This document shows, piece after piece, positions 57,288 through 64,000 of a DNA stretch of 64,000 nt. The translations under genes and the position numbers were made by a program. Under the pieces are notes generated by a model. The model searched no databases and was not told the origin of the DNA. It worked only from the letters and a program-made list of their open reading frames with translations. Origin of the DNA: Adiantum capillus-veneris (Eukaryota; Streptophyta; Polypodiopsida; Polypodiales; Pteridaceae); contig CM043949.1 of the NCBI GenBank assembly GCA_014529385.2, forward strand, positions 111,205,977 to 111,269,976. Reading direction: 5' to 3'. Position 1 is the stretch's first letter, and each line of letters starts with the position of its first letter.

Positions 57288-58524
57288 GTTGCAGTAGTTT
57301 TTTGTGGGCATTTACGTTAACTATCAATCACCATCCTAGGAGTTTTTAGGTTGCAATTTTGAAATTTTTGGGAAATGTCGAACGCAAGGCTTCTAACACA
57401 TAAACTTTCCATGTATTTAATATATTGTTGTCGTTTTTTGTTGGCATTTGGATTTACTACCAACTTCTATCCTGGGAGTTGATAATTTTTGCATCTTTTG
57501 GCTTTGCCTTGTAAGGAATTGTGTGAGTTCAGTTCCTTAGTATGCTCTCGACTATATTTTGTTAAAAATAATAGGTCGTCAATAGCAATGTGTTTAAATG
57601 TCTACACTGTTTTTGCATTCCTTACCAACAATCGTGGTAAGGGAGTTCATGGTTTTGAATATATTGGCTTTACCTTGTACGACAACACAGTTCTAAATCA
57701 TATGGGTTTACCTCGTAAGAGGCACGATAAACTATTAATTTATTTGATTGGAAACTATTGGTCATCAACAAATATGTGTCTAAATGTTTTCAATGTCTTT
57801 GCTCGATTTAGTGCTCACTCAGATTTGCTCGTTGCAATAGTTTTTTGTGGGCATTTACGTTAACTATCAATCACCATCTCAGGAGTTTTTAGGTTGCAAT
57901 TTTGAATTTTTGGGATACGTCGAACATATAAGGCTTCGAACACATAAACTTTCCATGTATTTAGTATAGTGTGGTCGTTTTTTGTTGGCATTTGGATTTA
58001 CTATCAGCTTCTATCCTAGGAGTTGACAATTTTTGCATCTTTTGGCTTTACCTTGTAAGGAATTGCGTGTAAGGAATTGCTTGATTTGAGTTACTTAGTA
58101 TGCTCTTGACTATATTTTCTTAAAAATTATAGGTCATCAATAGCACTGTGTTTGAATTTCTACATTGTCTTTGCATTCACTACCAACAACCGTGGTAAGA
58201 GAGTTCATGGTTTTGAATATATTGGCTTTACCTTATACGACAACATAGTTCTAAATCATATGGGTTTACCTCGTCAGAGGCACGATAAACTACCAATTTA
58301 TTTCCTTGGAAACTATTGGTCATCAAGAAATATGTGTCTAAATATTTTCAATGTCTTTGCTCGATTTAGTACTCACTCGGATTTGCTCGCTATATGAATC
58401 CTTTGGGTTTTCTTTGGAAACTATTGGTCATCAATCAACAAATATGTGTCTAAATGTTTTCAATGTCTTTGTATTTGTTTGCTCGGTTTAGTGCTCGCTC
58501 GGATTTGCTCTCTCGGAGATTGGG
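57288..58524. repeat. Right subterminal direct repeats, period 543 bp
   Basis: Unit 1 57288-57830, unit 2 57831-58398 and a partial third to about 58524. Shared blocks include GTTTTTTGTGGGCATTTACG, GTCGTTTTTTGTTGGCATTT, TTCATGGTTTTGAATATATTGG and ATTTGCTCG. Each unit ends with the inverse of the CCGAGCAAAT motif seen at the left end. Short frames inside are repeated and not genes. Confidence 0.88.
58473..58524. repeat. Right TIR-like end
   Basis: ATTTGTTTGCTCGG, then CGCTCGGATTTGCTCTCTCGG and GATTGGG. The inverse matches the left end in part. Confidence 0.45.
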
Positions 58525-58943
58525 ATTCTTCCTTTTCTAGTAGTTGTTAAGCCCCAAAAAAAGGGTTTTTTTATGTGTGTGCAATCAAATGGAGCCCTCT
58601 TTGGTACTTTATATGCACTATATGCACTTGGCATTATGTGTTATAGCCACCACTATGGTACACCCTTTACTTGTGTATCCCACAACTCACGAGCATGGTT
58701 GTTCAACATGGATACCTTGTAGCAGTGGGAACTAGGGGTATGGGGCATATTGAGTCGTTTCACTCACTTAAAGTTAATGAAATTGGGCAAAGCACTATCT
58801 TCTACCAAGATTCTCACTTTGTGACCTTGGATAAGCCCATGCATATGCATGAGCATGTGTGGACCAAAGGTCGATTACCACATACAGGTTGTAAGACAAC
58901 ACTTATGAATTACTTCGGTATGTGTTACTTACACATTAGAAAA

Positions 58944-59900
58944 TCAAGAAGATGACTTGAGGGGAAGTAATTGCACCATGTACACTACTTTCTCTCTACC
59001 TTGGGCAATAGATTCCCCCTTGGGATAATCCTTTTTTCCGTGCCCACTTCCTAAGCATTTAAAACATAATTTATCCTTCCTTACTTTTTCAAAATCTTCA
59101 CTAGACCCTAGGTCCCTTGGGGGTTTTGGACACATCACATGTAGCTACAAAAAAATTCCTCTTATTATGACCATAAGATTCACGTCCATTTGTATTTGAA
59201 GTGTTAGGAATGTGTCTGCTATGCCATGCACTTTCATCTGGATCATCATGGATATGAGGCTACACTATAGCTTCCCTAAGCATCCAAGCATCCTAAGTTT
59301 AAGGTGCTTCTTAAAGGCTCTAGTGTTGACCCACAGATGAATCCATGCACCTACTAGAAGGTGCCTAAACCCTCCAGCTTAAGTATCACGTCATGATAAT
59401 ATGAAATATACTCAAGCAGTATCTTATGTTGATGCATAGATCAGTTCTCCCATACAAGACAATTTCTTTCTGTTTCATTGGTGGATATAATTCTTTTCTA
59501 AACACATCCTCGAAGGCTACCCATGTGTGTGGTATGATTCCCTTATTCTTGAGCGACATCCACCATTTATAGCCTTTATCCTCTAGTGAGTTAGACTTGT
59601 TTGTAGTGCCTCGACTTCATATGGAGTGAGATAGACTTGTTATTAGTGCCTTGACTTCATATGGAGTTTTTCTAAGATAGTGAACTCCACCCATTTTTTC
59701 ATGAATATATTGATTGAATCTTTGTTGCACTCCTTTCCTCCCATCAAAATTTTGGTGGCTTAGTGTTTTTCAACAAATCATCCACCTGTTTCTAAGAGAG
59801 AAGGGGAAACACATCTAGATTGGAGCCTTCCTCCTATATAAAAGGGTTGTTTATTCTAAGCACGTGAGCCAAAGAAACTTGAGGCTACTCATTAACAGGG
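58944..59900 (-). pseudogene. gag: Gypsy gag remnant with damaged zinc knuckle
   Basis: On the minus strand, 59570-59450 reads KWWMSLKNKGIIPHTWVAFEDVF, then RKELYP, a Retrotrans_gag signature (WW..L, W..F...F). Further 3', DKLCFKCLGSGHGKKDY at about 59070-59020 is a CCHC knuckle whose last Cys is Tyr. No pol follows; the next sequence to the left is the transposon end. Frames are broken in between. Confidence 0.65.
59585..59665. repeat. Two tandem copies of a 41-bp block
   Basis: GTGAGTTAGACTTG...CTTCATATG is followed directly by GTGAGATAGACTTG...CTTCATATG, inside the gag remnant. Confidence 0.8.
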
Positions 59901-61020
59901 CCCTTCGTACGGTGTTGCATGAATTGCACAATCACATAAAACATTATACTGATATTTTCATTCAATTGTGCTAAATTTGACTCTAAAATAGACATGATTA
60001 TTGGTATAGCCCTAAATTCTTACATATACCAAGCAGTTCTATGCTATCTTCCTAGCCAATTGCCATGCACACACCCTTTATGAGAGTAGCTGATTGCGGG
60101 GCAACAATGGGCAAAATGGGTGTAGGGTGTTTAAAATCAAAATTATGATGCATGTCTAGGTGTAAATACATGATGCAACCATTTTGTGTTGTCCGTAAGA
60201 AAAAGAAATACTTTGTACCAAGAATTTCTTTGCAAAACATACAAGTGAAAGCGGAGGACCAATTGCTATACTAGATTTTGTTTGACAAAGAGCCAGCTAC
60301 AAGTCACACTTCATTGTACTCTATCTTCTTCCAAAGAAGCCTTGTAAATAGAAAGTAATGATTCTTGAAGTATATTCACAAAGCTTATTATTCTCTATAT
60401 TCCGCTCAAAACCTACAAGCCTTGTGAAGTGGTCAATGGCCGTGGGAAAGGGTCCCAAGTCTTTGAGTCAAAACCCTTAGTTTCAAAAGTAACATTATCA
60501 TTATCTCTAAGGAGTTTTTTTACGTTGACTGTGCGTTGCAGCTCACCAACAACTTGTAATCAATCTTTCTCTTTGTTTGGTGATCAAAAATTGATTCTGA
60601 TTAGTGCATTGTGTTCCTTGTCTCTTGGTCTTGAATCTAAGTGTAATCATTCTTGCGACAACCTATTTGTAGATAAATTCATAGATTTGATTACTAAGAT
60701 GGTTATTTTTTGATGTTTTGACCTTGGAAGAGTGTTTCTAAGCCATAGAGCTATCATTATGAATAGCTTTGTTGCAATTTTTGCACATTTTGTTGGATGG
60801 GTTGTTTTTTGGTACCTCCTCTCATGACCACCAAACTTGGTGGGACTGTGCCCTTAGGTGTTGTAATACTCCTCCTTAAGTATTGTTGCATTCTAACTTT
60901 GTTTCGATGTCAAAAAGGCGTGATGATCAAGAGTGGTGAGACTCGACATAGGTAAATGTTTGGACTAGAGAGTGATATATTTTCTATAGTAGTTGATTGC
61001 GTAGTTTTGTAGGTTCACTT
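59901..61020. other. No recognisable gene
   Basis: Frames at 60052-60240 (minus) and 60429-60713 (plus) have no motif. The part up to about 60250 may be leader of the minus-strand gag remnant. Confidence 0.4.
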
Positions 61021-61030
61021 CTTGAGATTG

Positions 61031-61766
61031 ACAACCTCAAAGAGTCTCTGTGCCCCATCCCGAGTCCCTTCCCTGACATTAAAAAAGAAATTGACTCATT
61101 TTTTAGCCTTTTAGCTCTAGTGAGAGAATGTTCCTTAGCCAATAGGAAGAAGGCTAATGTTATGTAGAAAAAGCTCTTTTTGTCATTTTGAAAATGTCCA
61201 TGAAAACCATTTTGGTGAAATTGTCACTATCACTAGAAAAGTAAGGTGATTGATAGTGACATCTTGCACAAGCGCCGAGTGCCTTTTTATGACCCGCTGG
61301 TGCTATCCTATAAAGTGAAGTACCTGTACGTGTGCATCTCGCACAAGCATCAATCATCTTTTTATGAAGTACTCGCAATTCAAATTCAAACGGATCGTAC
61401 TTGACAACCTCAAAGAGTCTCTGTGCCCCATCCCGAGTCCCTTCCCTGACATTAAAAAAGAAATGGACTCATTTTTTAGCCTTTTAGCTCTAGTGAGAGA
61501 ATGTTCCTTAGCCAATAGGAAGAAGGCTAATGATATGTAGAAAAAGCTCTTTTTGTCATTTTGAAAATGTCCATGAAAACCATTTTGGTGAAATTGTCAC
61601 TATCACTAGAAAAGTAAGGTGATTGATAGTGACATCTTGCACAAGCGCCGAGTGCCTTTTTATGACCCGCTGGTGCTATCCTATAAAGTGAAGTACTTGT
61701 ACGTGTGCATCTCGCACAAGCATCAATCATCTTTTTATGAAGTACTCTCAATTCAAATTCAAACGG
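61031..61766. repeat. Direct repeat of the palindrome's outer arm, 2 x 368 bp
   Basis: 61031-61398 and 61399-61766 are nearly identical (both begin GACAACCTCAAAGAGTCTC and run to AATTCAAACGGATC). The second copy forms the outer half of the left arm of the palindrome. Confidence 0.92.
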
Positions 61767-62704
61767 ATCATACTTGATAGCGATTGATACGTACTTATAT
61801 CTAAGACTATGAAGGGGTTAGAACCAAGAAAATAGAGGCCCTTGAGGGGTCTCTGGGCCTCTTTTTGCTTGGTTTTGACCTCATGAGGCCCTATGCTTAA
61901 GATATAGTATTTTTAAGCCTTAGGATGCATTCAGAACGTCCAAAAACCTTAGGATAGAACTTTAAAATGTTGAAATCTGACGTCTCTAGCTCAAGATATA
62001 GCATTTTTAAGCCTAGGGTCTCATGAGGTCAGAACCAAGCGAATAGAGGCTCTTGAGGTCTCTGGGGCCTCTATTTTCTTGGTTCTGACCTCATGAGACC
62101 CTAGGCTTAAAAATGCTATATCTTGAGCTAGAGACGTCAGATTTCAACGTTTTAAAGTGCTATCCTAAGGTTTTTGGACGTTCTGAATGCATCCTAAGGC
62201 TTAAAAATACTATATCTTAAGCATAGGGCCTCATGAGGTCAAAACCAAACAAAAAGAGTCCCAGAGACCCCTCAAGGGCCTCTATTTTCTTGGTTCTAAC
62301 CCCTTCATAGTCTTAGATATAAGTACGTATCAACCACTATCAAGTACGATCCGTTTGAATTTGAATTGCGAGTACTTCATAAAAAGATGATTGATGCTTG
62401 TGCGAGATGCACACGTACAAGTACTTCACTTTATAGGATAGCACCAGCGGGTCATAAAAAGGCACTCGACGCTTGTGCAAGATGTCACTATCAATCACCT
62501 TACTTTTCTAGTGATAGTGACAATTTCATCAAAATGGTTTTCATGGACATTTTCAAAATGACAAAAAGAGCTTTTTCTACATATCATTAGCCTTCTTCCT
62601 ATTGGCTAAGGAACATTCTCTCACTAGAGCTAAAAGGCTAAAAAATGAGTCCATTTATTTTTTAATGTCAGGGAAGGGACTCGGGATGGGGCACAGAGAC
62701 TCTT
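61412..62704. repeat. Near-perfect palindrome, arms ~640 bp, loop ~16 nt
   Basis: The left arm 61412-62050 is the reverse complement of 62067-62704 with few changes. The centre is TCTTGAGGTCTCTGGG (62051-62066). The same 72-74-codon frame (MRVLHKKMIDACARC...) therefore appears in both directions; it has no known motif and looks like a by-product of the repeat. This could be a foldback-type element, an inverted duplication or a small-RNA-producing hairpin. Confidence 0.9.
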
Positions 62705-62825
62705 TTTAAGCCTAGGGTCTCATGAGGTCAGAACCAAGCAAATAGAGGCCCCAGAGACCTCAAGAGCCTCTATTCGCTTGGTTCTGACCTCATGAGACCC
62801 TAGGCTTAAAAATGCTATATCTTAA
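62705..62825. repeat. Extra copy of the palindrome centre
   Basis: TAAGCCTAGGGTCTCATGAG...GACCCTAGGCTTA forms its own inverted repeat of about 50-bp arms. It repeats the innermost part of the big palindrome directly beside its right arm. Confidence 0.85.
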
Positions 62826-62879
62826 GCTAGAGACGTTAGATTTCAATGTTTTTAAGTGCTATACTAAGGTTTTTAGACG

Positions 62880-64000
62880 TTGCGGATACATTAATGGTTT
62901 TTGTTTTGTATTTTGAAAACATCTCTTATGTGTTTTCTCTCATCGCACATCACATCACTCATTAAGATTCATAGACATGGATTTTTGTGTACACTTAAGT
63001 TGGGCTCTCGAAAAGCATTTTGTACGAGCATGCACTTAAGTGATCGAGCAAGCTTTTATGTATGTACTATGAGAAATAGGATTTCAAAAACTACTTTTGT
63101 ATTTTTCAAAATTACCTCTCTCTATGTTGAATTGGCGTTTCTTAATTACATGGTCCAAAATTGAGTCCAAGTTTCTCCAAATGGTATTGACAATATAATA
63201 GTGCCAGATAGCTATGCTACAAACGTCCATTGTGATGACCCACAAACATTGGCACTGTTGCCAGGGATATGATCCTTAGGTGGTGAGTGACCTAGTTGTA
63301 CGGAAAAGCCTCCTTTCCAGAGATTTTGACACCCATTCCATTTACACTTAGGCAGTAAAGCAGTAGATGAGGATTTAGTGATTGGTAGAGACTGAAGTCA
63401 AGGACTAGCCAGTTCTACTCTTTTGAGAAAAGAGAGTTGTGAGTGAGATACAAAAGGTATTATATTCTTTGGTTTTCTCTATGCTTGGAAAGGACTGTTT
63501 CACCAGCCATTTCATGGTTATTTTGCATTATTTTATTCATTTCCGTTCATAGATTCATTTCAGCTCATAGAAGTAGGTTAAATAACAACTTCAACCATCA
63601 AATGGGGCTAAAGGAATTAGGGTAAAACTATCCAAAACCATATTTTGACACAAAAGGCATAACTATGAAAAATTGATTGTCCATAGCATCAAAGTTGATT
63701 CAAACTCAAAAATACCTTGCAAAACGGGATAAACAAGCTTGTAGGAAAAAAATGGAACAACTTCTTTCTAGTTTTTTTGAGGAACATGGATCGCGATCCA
63801 TGTACCTCTGTGACCAACTGACTAGAAATTGTCACCCATTGCTTAAGCTTGCTCTCAGATATACCAAAATCCTGAGTGTGACCATAAATAGAATGCTAAA
63901 GTACATCCAAAATAAAAAAAAATGGACAAGTCTACACAAAACCTTGAAAATCTAGTAAAATTTGGGAAAATTAAACTTTTAGTGTTCCAAATTCAAAAAG
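62880..64000 (+). mobile_element. 5' end of a Tat/Athila-type LTR retrotransposon (partial)
   Basis: A primer-site-like sequence at 63249-63267 follows a CA-ended stretch (AAACA at 63248), as an LTR end would. The sequence to its left (about 62880-63248) would then be LTR and that to its right leader and gag start. Frames at 63443-63625 and 63677-63955 have no clear gag motif. The element leaves the window. Confidence 0.45.
63249..63267 (+). other. Degenerate primer binding site, Asp-tRNA type
   Basis: TTGGCACTGTTGCCAGGGA corresponds to the TTGGCGCCGTTGCCGGGGA site common in plant Tat/Athila elements. The three differences all remove CpG or neighbouring bases. Confidence 0.6.

Larger units (their letters stand above)
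45701..58524. mobile_element. Large DNA transposon carrying transposase and DNA methyltransferase genes
   Basis: Two divergent genes sit between related, inverted ends. CCGAGCAAACAAAT at 45733-45746 occurs in reverse complement at 58473-58486. CCGAGCAAAY-type motifs recur at both ends, and CCCAA/TTGGG stands at each proposed edge. Long subterminal direct repeats lie at the left (45731-47098) and at the right (57288-58524). The transposase (54041-57254, plus) and methyltransferase (47130-51809, minus) fill the interior, each ending within about 40 bases of the subterminal repeats. I could not find a clean target duplication, so the exact ends are provisional. Grouping both genes in one element is inference, but the symmetry supports it. 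Confidence 0.6.

Noticed and set aside
57489-58397. Two similar plus-strand ORFs after the transposase
   Set aside because: They lie in the two copies of the subterminal repeat, are not kept to equal lengths and have no domain.
45701-58524. An exact 8- or 9-bp target duplication for the large transposon
   Set aside because: I compared the bases outside CCCAA/TTGGG at both proposed ends and found no convincing match, so I give no target site.
61160-62590. Three copies of a Cys-containing 72-74-residue protein (MRVLHKKMIDACARC...)
   Set aside because: They follow exactly from the palindrome and its direct copy. No start context, motif or independent conservation is visible. The CARC-like pairs come from a short internal DNA repeat.

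Overview
The window is intergenic sequence from a large, repeat-rich plant nuclear genome. The evidence is Ty3/gypsy, Ty1/copia and L1-type LINE remnants in both orientations, tRNA-Met and Asp-type primer sites, plant-type dual RNase H, spliceosomal introns, AT-rich background and long GT/GA/GAT microsatellites. I cannot fix the lineage from sequence alone; a fern, lycophyte or gymnosperm would fit, but this is inference. I see no intact ordinary host gene.

Layout. 1-4.7 kb: a broken minus-strand ORF series of unknown or retroelement origin, a diverged ~290-bp tandem repeat, and an exon-like stretch. 4.69-14.32 kb: a structurally complete Ty3/gypsy chromovirus on the minus strand (2.76-kb LTRs, 5-bp target duplication AGTAT, PBS, PPT, gag, protease, RT, RNase H, integrase, chromodomain) with frameshifts. 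14.5-20 kb: a decayed plus-strand Tat-like gypsy element with two RNase H domains and no RT catalytic box. 18.26-29.99 kb: a 5.9-kb tandem duplication carrying the end of that element, an inverted gypsy protease fragment, an L1 fragment and part of a copia element. 29.1-33.2 kb: the rest of the minus-strand copia element. 33-45.7 kb: degenerate gag-like sequence, microsatellites, a short non-autonomous LTR element interrupted by a 250-bp MITE, and another L1 relic.

45.7-58.5 kb is the most interesting part. Two divergent genes lie between TIR-like ends and long subterminal direct repeats. The minus-strand gene (12 inferred exons, about 1000 codons) encodes an AT-hook, a ParB-like domain with a GNHR motif and a C-terminal beta-class-like DNA methyltransferase (DLPFG, then ELGCGTT). 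The plus-strand gene encodes a cysteine/histidine-rich, DDE, SWIM-finger transposase of the Mutator-like type. I read this as one large DNA transposon that carries its own DNA-modification enzyme. Both genes contain stops, so this copy is probably inactive.

58.5-64 kb: a minus-strand gypsy gag relic, a ~1.3-kb near-perfect palindrome with a 16-nt loop and an extra direct copy of its outer arm, and the start of a Tat/Athila-type LTR element entering at the right edge. The transposable elements do not form a pathway. The only set of genes that looks functionally linked is the methyltransferase and transposase pair.
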